Source: Incurvaria masculella
Lineage: Eukaryota > Arthropoda > Insecta > Lepidoptera > Incurvariidae
DNA length: 64,000 nucleotides
NCBI GenBank assembly: GCA_946894095.1
Contig: OX335642.1
Span: forward strand, 1,375,021 to 1,439,020
Direction: 5' to 3'
Position numbers and translations under genes: made by a program. The notes under the pieces were generated by a model. That model was not told where the DNA came from, ran no database searches, and saw nothing but the letters and a program-made list of their open reading frames with translations. This document shows positions 11,352-21,399 of the stretch, piece after piece (the stretch's first letter is position 1; each line of letters starts with the position of its first letter).

Positions 11352-12068
11352 TTATGATGAAAGGGTTGCTGCAACTTGCTTCTTAAAGTCATTATTACTG
11401 AGATAGTGTATATCTAGATGAGGAAATACTCTGTTAAATTTATCACACATTTTATGGATAGGTATACGGTTACCAGCGTTGGTCCGATACAGTTTTGAAT
11501 TAAACATAACTCGGCTCCTTGTGGTACGTTGTGGCACATTATATGAAATACTAGAAAGCAATTCAGGGCAGTCAAATTGATTGTTGCATATTTTATGTAG
11601 TGTAGTCATATCCAGTAGGGTTCTACGATTTGATAAGCTGAGTAAAGAGTACACTTTAAGAAGGCTGTCATAGGAGAGTTGAGATTGCAAACAACGTCGG
11701 TGCATAACGCGAAGAAATTTACGTTGGACCATTTCAATGGCATGTCGGTATTTGTCATAGTAAGGATTCCAATCAGGAGCGGCATATTCCAGCTGTGATC
11801 GAACCAGTGATGTATATAGATATTTATAGGTTCTGGCGTTCTTAAATTGCTTTGAGGTGCGTAAAACAAATACCATCATTTGGTAAGCCTTAATAGTGAT
11901 TTTTTCAACATGTAGATCAAGGTGAAGTTTTGAATCCAATGTAACTCCTAGGTCGCGAATATGCTCGACTCTTCCCAGTGAGTTACCTCCCAGCGAGTAC
12001 AGAAATTCTAGAGTAACACTTTTTTTTGAAAAAGTAATCTGATGGCACTTGGGAAAACTAAGGTACAA
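11352..12068 (-). pseudogene. Jockey/CR1-type LINE reverse transcriptase, C-terminal part
   Basis: The minus strand encodes the region after the catalytic palm: LYLSFPKCHQITFSKK, then HIRDLGVTLDSKLHLDLHVE (the thumb-proximal 'LGV' block) and YTSLVRSQLEYAAPDWNPYY (the 'S.LEYA...W.P' block). It ends FKKQVAATLSS. These are standard landmarks of the C-terminal half of Jockey/CR1-group polymerases. The frame reads on upstream into the LTR element inserted at 12069, so the first residues of the ORF (to 12086) are LTR sequence. The rest of the RT lies across the insertion at 16752-17190. It cannot encode a working enzyme. Confidence 0.85.
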
Positions 12069-12237
12069 TGTTAGATCGGGAACCACAAGGTTATTCGCAG
12101 AGTCAAACTACACACGTCCGTAAGCTAGTTATTTATTTGCGAACTGCCTGCACTGGCCAGCGCGTCTCTCGGCGCACACATACCACGTAAGTATTTACAC
12201 GCACACACACTTTTATATCCTACTTACATATCTAACA
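12069..12237 (-). repeat. 3' LTR of gypsy element
   Basis: 169 bp, TG...CA ends. On the minus strand a TATAAAA (plus 12211-12217) precedes an AATAAA (plus 12132-12137) by about 75 nt, as expected for an LTR promoter and polyadenylation signal. By eye it is identical to the other LTR. Confidence 0.93.
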
Positions 12238-12251
12238 TCCCTCCACCTTTA
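12238..12251 (-). other. Polypurine tract
   Basis: The minus strand reads AAAGGTGGAGGGA immediately before the 3' LTR, a typical plus-strand priming site. Confidence 0.75.
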
Positions 12252-12299
12252 ATTCCAAAAAATAGTGAACTAAACTAAAACTAAAATTTTACAAAACAA

Positions 12300-13425
12300 T
12301 TATAAAAATGCCTTATAGTTAACGGGGTCTCTTTGTCTACGAGGTCTTTGATAAATCTCGTGTGCCTCCGTTTCTGTGGATGGTCCTGGACTTGCCCTCA
12401 TCGATGAGTTGGACCTGGCTGATCCTGAACTTAGCTGTTTATCTATAGCCTTCGCCTGGTTCTCTTCCGACCTATCCCTTTCCCTCGTTTCTACTTGTTC
12501 CTCCTCAGCCATCGCGTCGTGGAAAGCGTCGTCTCCCTCTTCTTCTCGATGTGCCCTTATGACTGGAGAGTCGACCGATATCACCAACTCTGGCTCTCTG
12601 GTAGAGGATGAAGACTCTGCTGGTGGTGTCGCAGGCGGCGAGGGCGAGGGCGAGGGCGAGGGCCTTGCTGGTGGCGGGGGAGTCGCTGAAGGTGGCGCCG
12701 GTGGAGGCGGAGGTAAGGCCTCTGTAGATATCGGCGAGGGCGACCGCGAAGTGGACGTCCCCGGACAATTTTCTTTCGAACTTCTGTCCATTGCCAATTG
12801 ATCCGCATGCTTTTTTACGCATCCTCCGCGATCTAAATATACCTCATACATATTTTTACCTAACATGGTACCTATATGTCCCCGTGTCCACGTCCCTAGT
12901 CTCCCTTCTCGTACTAACACTTGGTCTTCTACTTTAAACTGTCGTTGTTTTCGGTTCCAGCTATACTTCATCTGTGAACACTGATTTTTTGTTACAGCCG
13001 CGCGGGTGAGGTCGGAGTATGGCGGGGAGCCTTGCGATACGTTTTCTGTCCTGAGCGCGTCGAGTCGCGAGCGCAGCGATCGTCCGAACAGCAGCGCAGC
13101 CGGAGAGCTCTCGGTTGTTGTGTGTCGCGAGTTCCTATACTCAAACAAGTATTCCATTAATCGAACGTTAAACTCTTTCGCCGAGTGGCTTGCGGCCACG
13201 CTTTTTATGCCCTTTTTCACTATTTTGACGTAACTCTCCGCCTGTCCGTTGCTCGCCGGGTGATACGTTGCGGTCGTGACGTGCGAAATACCATTTAATT
13301 TACAAAAATGTTGAAATTAATTAGATGTAAACGATGTACCGTTGTCTGTCACGCACGTATGAAAAACTCCAAACCTAGACATTACTTCCTTCAGTTTTTC
13401 GATCACCGCTGCCGTAGTGTACCCC
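12300..13425 (-). pseudogene. Integrase core and C-terminal region, out of frame
   Basis: This is the downstream part of the gypsy polyprotein in a different frame from the main ORF. Around 13320-13425 it holds the second acidic block of the integrase core (CVTDNGTSF), followed by an in-frame TAA at 13317-13319 (minus). From 13220 it is open for 306 residues: the end of the core (EYLFEYRNSRHTTTESSPAALLFGR), a GPY-like region (DQVLVREGRLGTWTRGHI) and a long Pro/Ser-rich tail ending RRQRDPVNYKAFL. The frameshift lies near 13420-13430. With one shift and one stop this copy cannot make a continuous integrase. Confidence 0.85.
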
Positions 13426-16400
13426 TGACCTCATCTCGAACACCTCTACCCATTTCGAAAACGCATCGACAACCAATAAAAACATTTTTCCGTTGCACGG
13501 ACCTAAGAAATCACAATGAACGCGATAGAAAGGTTCCGGTGGGTACTGCCATAAGGCTGGCGGCACACGCGGCGGCGCAGGTCGCAACTGAATACATACC
13601 GAGCAGGAACTTATCATATCCTCTATTTGCGAGTCGATATGCGGCCACCAAAATCGTGATCGCGCTTCGGCCTTTACTTTGACTACTCCTAAATGAGTTC
13701 TGTGTAGTTCTTTGAGGACACGTGATCGGTAAATTGAGGGCACCACTAACTTATGACCGCGCATAATACATCCCTGTTCGAGGGACAACTGGGGCCTACA
13801 TTTAAAATATGGTTCTAATTTCACTTCCCGAACACTTTTTGGCCAACCTTCGCGAACGTGCTGTGTCACCGCCTTTAATACCTGGTCATTTTCTGTTTGA
13901 AACCGTATGTCATCGAGTGAAATCGGCATATCCCCATCGTTCACAAAATTAATGTATGCGGCTCGCTCGTTCTCCCACTCGCGCGCGTCCGGCTCGTCAG
14001 GTTCCGTATTACCATCGATGTGAAGTGACCTCGACAAATAATCTGCGACATTGGATTCTCCTTTAATATATTCTATTGTAAAATTATAAGCTGAGAGGAA
14101 TAGTGCATAACGCTGTAATCGATTTGCAGACACTTCTGGTATGCCCCTGTGGGGTCCAAAGATTGATGTTAATGGCCTATGATCAGTGCGCAAGACAAAC
14201 GGTTCACTACGCCCGTATAAGTACTGATGATATCTACGCACTCCAAATATAATAGCTGTGGCTTCTTTCTGAAGCTGACTGTACCTTCTCTCTGCTTTTG
14301 TGAGTGAGCGAGAACCGTAAGAAAGAGGTTTTTCTTTCCCCTTTTCCACAGTCGACAACACCGCTCCCAGTCCCTCTGGCCCCGCGTCTACCGTTAAAAT
14401 TATTTTAGCCTCACTGTTAAAATGCGCTAAAACCCGGTCCGAAGCAAGTTCATTTTTTATTTTTGAAATAGCGCGGTCGTGTTCTTTTGTCCAACACCAT
14501 TTTATATCTTTACGCAGCAAGACATATAGTGGACTTAAGATCGATGATGCGTTAGGAACAAACGCGCGGTAGTAATTGGCCAGGCCCAGGAATGACTTTA
14601 ATTCTTTCTGATTTTTCGGATTCTCCGCTTGCATAATGGCTTCTATTTTTTCCTGAGATTTGTGCAAGCCATCTTTATCGATTACGTACCCTAAATAAGC
14701 CACTGAATCCTGAAGAAAAACACATTTACCTTTTTGTAAGGTCATTCCCGCGTCCTGCAACCTATTAAAAACCAATTCCATGCGTTTTATGTGTTCTTTT
14801 CTGTTACGCCCAGTAATCAAAATGTCATCCAAGAAAATCTTTACGCCAGCAATTCCTATCAACAAATTTTCCATAACTCGCTGGAATATGCCGGGGGAAC
14901 TCGATAGTCCAAATACCAACCTAGTATGCTTGAATAATCCTTTGTGTGTATTTATACAGGTCAATAATTGTGACTCTTTAGTTAGAACTAACTGATTATA
15001 CGCACTTGAAAGATCTAATTTGGAAAACTCTTGCCCACCATGTAAATCAGCAAAAAGGTCCTCAATTTTAGGCAACGGATAGCGATCAATGTCTAAATGC
15101 TTATTCACGGTTACTGAATAATCTCCACATATCCTAACTTTGCCATTCGCTTTTAAAACGGGTACAATCGGCGATGCGTAGTCCGAGTGAGTGACCGGCA
15201 CTAGAACACCTTCAGCAATGAGTCTATCTAACTCGACTTCAATTTTATCTTTTAGAGCGTACGGAACACTTCTTGCTTTAAAGAAAATCGGTTTCGACTC
15301 CGGTTTCAAAGACAAATGAACTTCATATTTATTGAATGTGCCCAGTTTTTCAGCAAACAAGTCGGGGTAACGAAGGAAAATGTCTGCAATCTCTTTTTCC
15401 TTACTGTTTGAAGGCTCACAATAACTAATCGGACTTATTTGTAAATTAAATACGCAAAAAAAATTCCTGCCTAGCAAACACTGAAGATTTTTGCCTACTA
15501 CGTGAATATCTAATGTCTTAGTTCTTTCCTCGTACGTGACAGGCACCGATATTTTACCTAAACATTCTATTTGACGGCCATTGTAGTCCTGCAATACATA
15601 ATCACTTCGAGATAGTGGAATGTGCTCAAAATGTTTAAAATAAATATCTTTGGGAATGACAGACACATGAGAACCAGTATCTATCTGAAAACAAATTTCT
15701 ACATTTTTCACAGACAGTTTTTGTACCATAGGCTTTCCATCTCGACATTGAATAACACAAATTTGTTTACCGTCATCTCCGACCTCCTCCGCATGACTTG
15801 AACTCACAACATGCACTTTCGCCCTACACACTTTTTGCAAATGCCCCTTTTTATGGCATTTTTTACATTTGTAATTGATGAAACGACACTTCTCCGCCAC
15901 GTGATTGCCGTACCCGCACACGGTGCACTTTACACAGCCCTTCCCGTCTGCGCCGGCACCGCCGCCCGCTCCCCCCCGCGCCGACACCGCCTGCACCGCC
16001 GACGCGCTGCCGTGCGCCTGCGCCGCCGCTACCGCCGCCTGGCGCGCGCACCGCACGCCCGCCGCAATGTCGATCGCCTTACTGAGGTTTAGGTCTTGCA
16101 GATTCTTCTGAAATAGTTTCTCACGTTCCGGCCCCGGCTGTAACCCAAGGATGAAACGGTCCCGAAGCGTTTCCTCGAGCGCGGCGAAACCGCAATGCAT
16201 CGCCAAACTGCGCACCCGCGCTGCCCACTCCTGCATGCTTTCTTCCGCTCGCTGCGAGGCGCCGTAAAACTGTTGCCGTTCCACGAGTCCGCAACGTTTG
16301 GGAGTAAAATGGCCGTCGAATAACTGAGTAAGATGCTTGTACTCGACTCCATCGAGATCCTTCGGAATTGCAAGATCCCGCAGGAGCTTGTATGAACCTT

Positions 16401-16563
16401 CCGACAGGTTACTGATGAGGACCGCCTTCCGTTTCACGCCGCTCTTGTCGCTGGTATCGTTGACATCGTTCGCCGTGAACCAACTTTCTAGACGTGCCTT
16501 GTACACGTTCCACTCCTGTGCCTCGTGATTGAACGTGTCAATACTCCCGATAATACTCGTCAT
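13375..16563 (-). CDS. Gag-Pol polyprotein, gypsy type (to mid-integrase)
   Basis: An open frame of 1062 residues that starts 19 bp inside the 5' LTR edge. Order: a gag-like N-terminus (1-200); two CX2CX4HX4C knuckles (C213-C226 and C233-C246); an aspartic protease with DTG at 295-297; an RT with the palm motif FLDD (577-580, usually Y.DD) and LDLSSAYNQL before it; an RNase H with TVDAGPEGLGA (~725) and TDHRPL (~793). An integrase zinc region (HRTH...CSVC) and the first core aspartate (HCDFLGP) follow. The frame then shifts and ends in unrelated residues. The reverse transcriptase and RNase H appear intact. Gly in DAGPEG, where Ser is usual, is a minor oddity. Confidence 0.92.
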   Translation of the reverse strand: MTSIIGSIDTFNHEAQEWNVYKARLESWFTANDVNDTSDKSGVKRKAVLISNLSEGSYKLLRDLAIPKDLDGVEYKHLTQLFDGHFTPKRCGLVERQQFYGASQRAEESMQEWAARVRSLAMHCGFAALEETLRDRFILGLQPGPEREKLFQKNLQDLNLSKAIDIAAGVRCARQAAVAAAQAHGSASAVQAVSARGGAGGGAGADGKGCVKCTVCGYGNHVAEKCRFINYKCKKCHKKGHLQKVCRAKVHVVSSSHAEEVGDDGKQICVIQCRDGKPMVQKLSVKNVEICFQIDTGSHVSVIPKDIYFKHFEHIPLSRSDYVLQDYNGRQIECLGKISVPVTYEERTKTLDIHVVGKNLQCLLGRNFFCVFNLQISPISYCEPSNSKEKEIADIFLRYPDLFAEKLGTFNKYEVHLSLKPESKPIFFKARSVPYALKDKIEVELDRLIAEGVLVPVTHSDYASPIVPVLKANGKVRICGDYSVTVNKHLDIDRYPLPKIEDLFADLHGGQEFSKLDLSSAYNQLVLTKESQLLTCINTHKGLFKHTRLVFGLSSSPGIFQRVMENLLIGIAGVKIFLDDILITGRNRKEHIKRMELVFNRLQDAGMTLQKGKCVFLQDSVAYLGYVIDKDGLHKSQEKIEAIMQAENPKNQKELKSFLGLANYYRAFVPNASSILSPLYVLLRKDIKWCWTKEHDRAISKIKNELASDRVLAHFNSEAKIILTVDAGPEGLGAVLSTVEKGKEKPLSYGSRSLTKAERRYSQLQKEATAIIFGVRRYHQYLYGRSEPFVLRTDHRPLTSIFGPHRGIPEVSANRLQRYALFLSAYNFTIEYIKGESNVADYLSRSLHIDGNTEPDEPDAREWENERAAYINFVNDGDMPISLDDIRFQTENDQVLKAVTQHVREGWPKSVREVKLEPYFKCRPQLSLEQGCIMRGHKLVVPSIYRSRVLKELHRTHLGVVKVKAEARSRFWWPHIDSQIEDMISSCSVCIQLRPAPPRVPPALWQYPPEPFYRVHCDFLGPCNGKMFLLVVDAFSKWVEVFEMRSGVHYGSGDRKTEGSNV

Positions 16564-16568
16564 TTTGC

Positions 16569-16582
16569 ACTATCGTCGCCAA
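16569..16582 (-). other. Putative tRNA primer-binding site
   Basis: The minus strand reads TTGGCGACGATAG directly after the 5' LTR. TGG matches the complement of a tRNA CCA end. I cannot name the tRNA. Confidence 0.6.
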
Positions 16583-16751
16583 TGTTAGATCGGGAACCAC
16601 AAGGTTATTCGCAGAGTCAAACTACACACGTCCGTAAGCTAGTTATTTATTTGCGAACTGCCTGCACTGGCCAGCGCGTCTCTCGGCGCACACATACCAC
16701 GTAAGTATTTACACGCACACACACTTTTATATCCTACTTACATATCTAACA
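16583..16751 (-). repeat. 5' LTR of gypsy element
   Basis: 169 bp, with TATAAAA at plus 16725-16731 on the minus strand. By eye it is identical to 12069-12237 over the full length, implying recent insertion or gene conversion. Confidence 0.93.
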
Positions 16752-17190
16752 GATTGACTATAGAATATTGGAAGAAACGGTTAAGGTCACACTGCAAATC
16801 TAAACAATCTGTGTTAGAACGAATTATTTTAAAAATTTTGATGTCGTCAGCATATATTAAGAAAGAACTATTTTAAATCAATCAATGACATCATTTATAA
16901 ATAAAATAAACAAAAAAGGACCAAGGATTGATCCTTGAGGAACACCAGATGTGACTGTGACCATTTCAGACTCAAACCCATTTACTACGACACTCTGCTA
17001 TCTGTTCACGATATATGATGCAAACCATCTGAGAAGGTTACCTCTGATCCCATTGAAGGCTAATTTCAAGGAATCGCATATGGTCCACCTTATCAAAGGC
17101 CTTTTTAAAATCCGTATAAACGGCATCGACTTGTTCCCCATCATTTAGTGCTTCAAATAGGAAATCTGTGTAGACAAGGAGATTACTAGT
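16752..17190 (-). pseudogene. Jockey/CR1-type LINE reverse transcriptase, palm part
   Basis: The minus strand encodes, with frame changes and stops, TDFKKAFDKVDH (motif A), [20 protein letters not shown] (motif B), and ADDIKIFKIIRSNTDCLDLQ (motif C). It stops at the LTR insertion and is continued at 12068-11352. The 5' end is lost near 17190. At least two frameshifts and several stops are visible, so the LINE decayed largely independently of the LTR insertion. Confidence 0.85.
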
Positions 17191-17308
17191 CGTAGATCGT
17201 TTTCGATTACTAGTCGTTAATCGTTATTACATTAGTGAAGAAGATATTTTTACTTTTTTAAAGTGTAGGCCACCTATATAAAAACCAATCAATACCTTTT
17301 TTTTTTCG

Positions 17309-17372
17309 GGAATGTGGTATGTTGGGATAATATCACGACAGTGGGCATGGTATTAGCCATTCATATCAAATG
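17309..17372 (+). repeat. SINE/RTE-type 3' tail fragment
   Basis: It contains 'gggaatgtggtatgttggg' and 'atggtattagccattcat', matching the final part of the SINE body. No head. Confidence 0.6.
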
Positions 17373-17428
17373 TAATTCGTTCTTCCGATACATTTTGTGC
17401 GTAGGTATAGTAGGCCGACATATTTTTA

Positions 17429-17480
17429 GCAGCGCCCCTGAAAGTTCGAAAGCCCATGGGCGTTGTCAGGCATCTCAAGA
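17429..17480 (+). repeat. Short conserved block 'gttcgaaa-cccatgggcg'
   Basis: It is near-identical in layout to 52407-52455 (+) and has a weaker reverse counterpart at 10193-10260. 'GGTTCGAAATC' in the 52-kb copy matches a pol III B-box. No A-box was found. It lies just downstream of a SINE tail in both plus-strand cases. Confidence 0.4.
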
Positions 17481-18925
17481 GTTCCTGGTGTACGTCATAT
17501 GCTGCACTTAACATAGAAAAGGTCCTGCCTTTTAATTTTATATATAATATTTGTATATGTTTCTATAATTTTTTTCTAGATTAATGATACACAAAACCGT
17601 TAATTTCGCTTAATTACTGTCATATTTAATTACTTTTGAATTTTCACGACGAGACTGGTACCTGAAAGTGACTTTTTAATAAACAAAACTCGAAATTTTT
17701 CTTTACTTAAATGTGTATGTACAGCAATTGATTAAAATAACGGCTAAGAAAATATTCAGAGCGTGTTCAAAACTAAAAGGGTTGACAGTAATTGCTAATT
17801 ATTCTAGAAAGTTATTTGCTAGCAAAATTATAGCCTCGTTATTCTAATCAAAGGGCTTAACGAACGCGTAATTATGACTTAGGTAAAAGGCTAAAATGTT
17901 GTGGAATATTAAAGTACCACAAATTCGAGTTCAAAGGTTACCTCAGATCCAAAAAGGAACGAAAATATGCCACCTAGGGCGCCATCAAAGCCGCTTTAAC
18001 CAATTTTCGAAAACTATCAAACGAACTTAAATATATGTCCATGCTACGCGCATAGTCGCAGAAGTCCTGGAGGGTTTGTGTTCTTTTGCGGCGGCGATGT
18101 TTGGGCCTTGTGGTATGAGCGTGGCCGGCTTCCCATACAATTACATATAGAATGACCCATTTATAGTGGGGAAAGGTAGTCATAGTGACATGTGTAGTTT
18201 TAAGTGCATTAGGAAATCTCCAGTAGTCTTGAAACATTGCAATACAATCGTTAGACGTTCTTTTTAAAGTATTAATTATTTTAACGATATTAGATAAAGT
18301 CTATACTCTTTTTATTCCGTTTAAAGTATTTAAAAACAAATCTAAGTATTTTCTTAAGATATTATTTAAATAATTATACTATTATTTTTTTAAAATGGTT
18401 GCATAGTCTGTCAACAAAAGTGAACGTATTTCGATTGTACTGGACACTTTTGTCTGTCCCTTATTGTACATCGTAACCGCAGTATCGATAGTTGACTGCG
18501 TCAACTCGGCAGCGGAAATGAGGTTGTCGGACGGACGGACATTGCCTCCGTCTAGCTTATTGCGGGTCTCGACTAAAGCTTGACATGTAAGGTCAATGGA
18601 GAAAATTGTGTCGCTTTGGTGATACGCAACGCTCGCTAGTTCTTCGACAGAGTCTAGATGGCGCCACATTGAGAAAAAATATATAGTTAAGAGCATACTT
18701 ATACCTAAATATTAATTGTTAAATTGGTAAATACTTATACCAATTTTTGCGATTGAAACGAGATAGCCAGAGCCCGGCGTCGCTTAGTTAGAGCAGATCG
18801 GAATAAATCTTTCAAAATGTAACCAACCCGCATAATGCGTGAAACCGGTTTTTTATTGTTTCGTTAAAGAAATGTCAAAACGTTAAACATAGCCTTAACT
18901 AAATTGGTAGATAATGTTGCGTTTT
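17481..18925. other. Unassigned AT-rich stretch
   Basis: Frames of 87 and 104 residues on the minus strand (17974-18237, 18382-18696) show no domain I recognise. No repeat boundary was identified. Confidence 0.35.
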
Positions 18926-19173
18926 TAGGGTTCCTTACCCAAAGGGTGCCAACGGAACCCTATTACTAAGCCTCCGCTGTCCGCCCGTCCGTCCGTCCGT
19001 CTGTCACAGGGCTGTATCTCATGAACCGTAATTGGTAGGCAGCTGAAATTTTCACAGAGTGTGTATTTATTTTCCGCTTTAACAACAAATAGGTAACATT
19101 TAAAAATAATAAAAATTAAAGGGGCTCCCATACAAAAATCCTCAGTTTATCTTGTGCGCTTGGCCGGTTTTTT
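18926..19173 (+). mobile_element. Helentron-like repeat (copy 5)
   Basis: TAGGGTTCCTTACCC start, CCGTCCGT microsatellite, 'cacagggctgtatctcatga', AT middle, then 'cttgtgcgcttggccggtttttt'. The 3' hairpin is deleted (only gtgcgc remains). Confidence 0.75.
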
Positions 19174-19491
19174 AAAAGATATTTTAATCAATGCTACAAT
19201 ACTACAATACTTCTAATTACTGTCAACATCAGCAGCAAAATTGAAAAATAATACGTTTGAGACCTGACTTCATCATTTTTTTGCATGCAAAAAATATGAT
19301 GTTCTAAAATATGTTTTTAACTACATGGGTAGAACGTTAGCTGAAATAATTTTTTTCTTTCATTTTCTCATTCTATAAGGTTCAGGAACTTAAAGCAAAC
19401 AAGCAATACGCATTGGCTAGTACAATAATCGAAACCAAACACGCCTCAACGCAACCCGAAAGTCGGGTGAAAGTGGGACAGGCCCAAAAAT

Positions 19492-19700
19492 CTGGCACCA
19501 GTTACTAAAAAGTTTCTAGTTAAAATTATTTGGCAAATTCGACTGTATCAATTCCATAGTGCCAAATGTTATATTATTCAAATTATGTTCTAGATTTATG
19601 CGTAGCTAAACTGTAGCGAAATCTACCATACACGCTTTTACTCGATCATATAAGCTATCGGAAACGAATGGTTGTTGTGATAATGCTTAATTTTAAATAA
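19492..19700 (+). repeat. Dispersed repeat family R1, copy 2
   Basis: It starts 'tctggcaccagtt', then 'attatttggcaaattcgact' and 'cacgcttttactcgatcat', in the order of 1-230. A SINE follows directly. Confidence 0.5.
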
Positions 19701-19709
19701 CACCTTATA

Positions 19710-20117
19710 GAGCAGCTCGTAGCCTAGTGGCGCGGGGATTTGCGTAGCGTACCAGAGGTCTGGCTTCAAATCCTCGCCTCGACATGCACCACTTTCTTTC
19801 TGAGTTGGATAAGTGCATTTCGTCACGAATACGAGCTGCTCCATGGTTCGGAATCCATATAAAACTGTAGGTCCCCTTCCCCTACTAGGTGGTAAGGTTT
19901 AAGCCCGCCCGGGTTGGTACCATCGCATTGGATGAAAAGATGGTCGAAGCGGCAATGAAAAATTGTCCGTGTTTTCCATCCAGTTCAATGTAGCCGTGCT
20001 CATAAAGGGGAGGTCCTGGCATGGTACCTAATTTCTTCGAGAATGTGGTGTATTGGGCTATTAGCATAACGGTTTTTGTGTGGTATTAGACATCCGTGTC
20101 AGGCTGCATAAAAAAAT
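19710..20117 (+). mobile_element. Full-length tRNA-headed SINE (HaSE1-like)
   Basis: The head is tRNA-like: an A-box-like 'tagcctagtggcgcgggg' and a B-box-like 'ggcttcaaatcc' about 35 bp apart. Next comes a linker ('gagttggataagtgcatttc'), the body with 'cccgcccgggttggtacca', 'cgaagcggcaatgaaaa', 'ccatccagttcaatgtagccgtg' and 'ggtcctggcatgg', then a tail ending cataaaaaaa. It is about 408 bp and non-coding. It is the reference copy for the tRNA-headed subtype. Confidence 0.85.
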
Positions 20118-20624
20118 AGGATTACCGTTTGAAAAAACTTTTCACGCGGGGGGAGGAGACATTCTCTGACATGTCGGCCTGAGCCCCTACGCCCGTACGC
20201 ACCAGCCGACTGACTTCCGAGAACATTATAATGCTCAAATATTATTTTTAATTTTTTTTAGTATGTAATGGATTGTCCCATGTTGTTAGATTACGCGAAT
20301 TTCAAGATTCCTCCCCGTCGTTCTCGCTTAAAAAACTTCTTTGAAAATTAATTTTCTAAGCTCAATTATTGTAATAATACTTTCGTTAAGCGAAGCTTGT
20401 AAGAACATAACTATAAATTCATCGGATATCGACCTATTTTATGAAATACTTGGACAATACCAAAATATGGCCGGAAATTGTTAATATACTTACTGAGTAG
20501 ATGGAGTAGATCGTAACTTCTTCACAGAATAACTAATAGTACTTCTTCACCTCCGTGAGTAGATCACCGAAATAAATGACTAATTCATTAGTTTTTGCGT
20601 GTTGGTTTTTTTATGAACATCAAT
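20118..20624. other. Unassigned stretch
   Basis: No coding or repeat signal that I can support. Confidence 0.35.
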
Positions 20625-20790
20625 ATGTCTAAGTAAATATACTTTTTCGTGCTAAGCAGGAATGTGATATGTATGTATGTCCGTGTAGCAAGGACACATT
20701 AATTGAAAAAAGAGCCCTGTAAAAATAATTACTTTATGAATATACTGCCAGGCTCCACCCGAACCAGCAAAACATACCATTCGCAGGTAT
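20625..20790 (-). repeat. Dispersed repeat family R3, copy 3
   Basis: The reverse complement of the 26073-26233 unit: 'aaatatactttttcgtgctaa', 'atgtgatatgtatgtatg', 'aaggacacattaattg', 'ccgaaccagcaaaacata'. Confidence 0.55.
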
Positions 20791-21001
20791 TGCGTCTACC
20801 AATTTCGCCACCGGCTGTATACCCAGAATTTGGAATTCTCCTACATTCCCTCCTCTCGTAATGAATGCCTCCTACTAACACAGTGTTTAAGATTATACCT
20901 ACATACATTTGTTTAATGCTTCATCTGCGTTTCGCACATTGACTGCAAAGATTAAACATACAAACATATTTATTATTTGACTATACATGCATTTTTAATT
21001 T

Positions 21002-21382
21002 TTTTTATGTGACTGGACATGGATGGCTAATACCACACTTTCTGTCATGGTATTAGCCCAACACACCACATGGGATCTAAGGTGCCATGCCAGGACCTTC
21101 CTTATATTGCACGGCTATATTGAACTGGACGGAAAACACGGACAATTTTCATTGCCGCTTCGACCATCGTTCATCCAATGCAATGGTACCAACCCGGGCG
21201 GGATTTACCCTACCACCTAGTAAGTAAGGAAGGGGACCTACAGTTTAACGTGGAATCCGAACCACGGCCAGCCTCTCTCAACGGTCGAGTGGTCACCCAT
21301 CCAAGACCAGACCGGACCCAGCGTTGCTTAACTTCGGAGAGCGATAGCCGAAGTGTCGCGCCACTGGGCCATTGAGGCTGCA
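21002..21382 (-). mobile_element. Full-length 5S rRNA-headed SINE (HaSE3-like)
   Basis: On the minus strand the first ~120 bp are 5S rRNA-like: 'ctccgaagttaagcaacgc', 'gggtccggtctgg', 'ttggatgggtgaccac'. These correspond to the internal A-box and C-box promoter of 5S genes. It then continues into the same body and tail as the tRNA-headed SINE. Ends with 'ggctaatacc...atccatgtccagtcacataaaaaa' on the minus strand. It is nearly the same as 51999-52382. Confidence 0.9.
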
Positions 21383-21399
21383 TATCATATTCCATCAAT

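Larger units (their letters stand above)
12069..16751 (-). mobile_element. Ty3/gypsy LTR retrotransposon (mag-like)
   Basis: Two 169-bp direct repeats bound a gag-pol region. Each LTR starts TGTTAGAT and ends ATCTAACA. Order on the minus strand: 5' LTR, primer-binding-like TGGCGACGATAG, gag-protease-RT-RNase H-integrase, polypurine tract, 3' LTR. The fused gag-pol frame with two CCHC knuckles and no visible env fits the mag-like gypsy lineage; that placement is an inference. The element sits inside a LINE RT gene. I see no target duplication: the left flank ends 'tacaa' and the right begins 'gattg'. Confidence 0.93.

Noticed and set aside
12376..12801. 141-residue open frame on the plus strand rich in Gly/Glu
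   Set aside because: It is antisense to the Pro/Ser-rich tail of the gypsy polyprotein; its low-complexity composition mirrors that tail.
19715..19780. A functional tRNA gene
   Set aside because: A- and B-box-like blocks are present, but I see no paired acceptor stem or clear anticodon arm, and the same head recurs in diverged SINE copies.
21178..21375. Open frame repeated nearly identically at 52005-52202 (-)
   Set aside because: It lies inside the 5S-headed SINE copies; the similarity is that of a non-coding RNA gene derivative.
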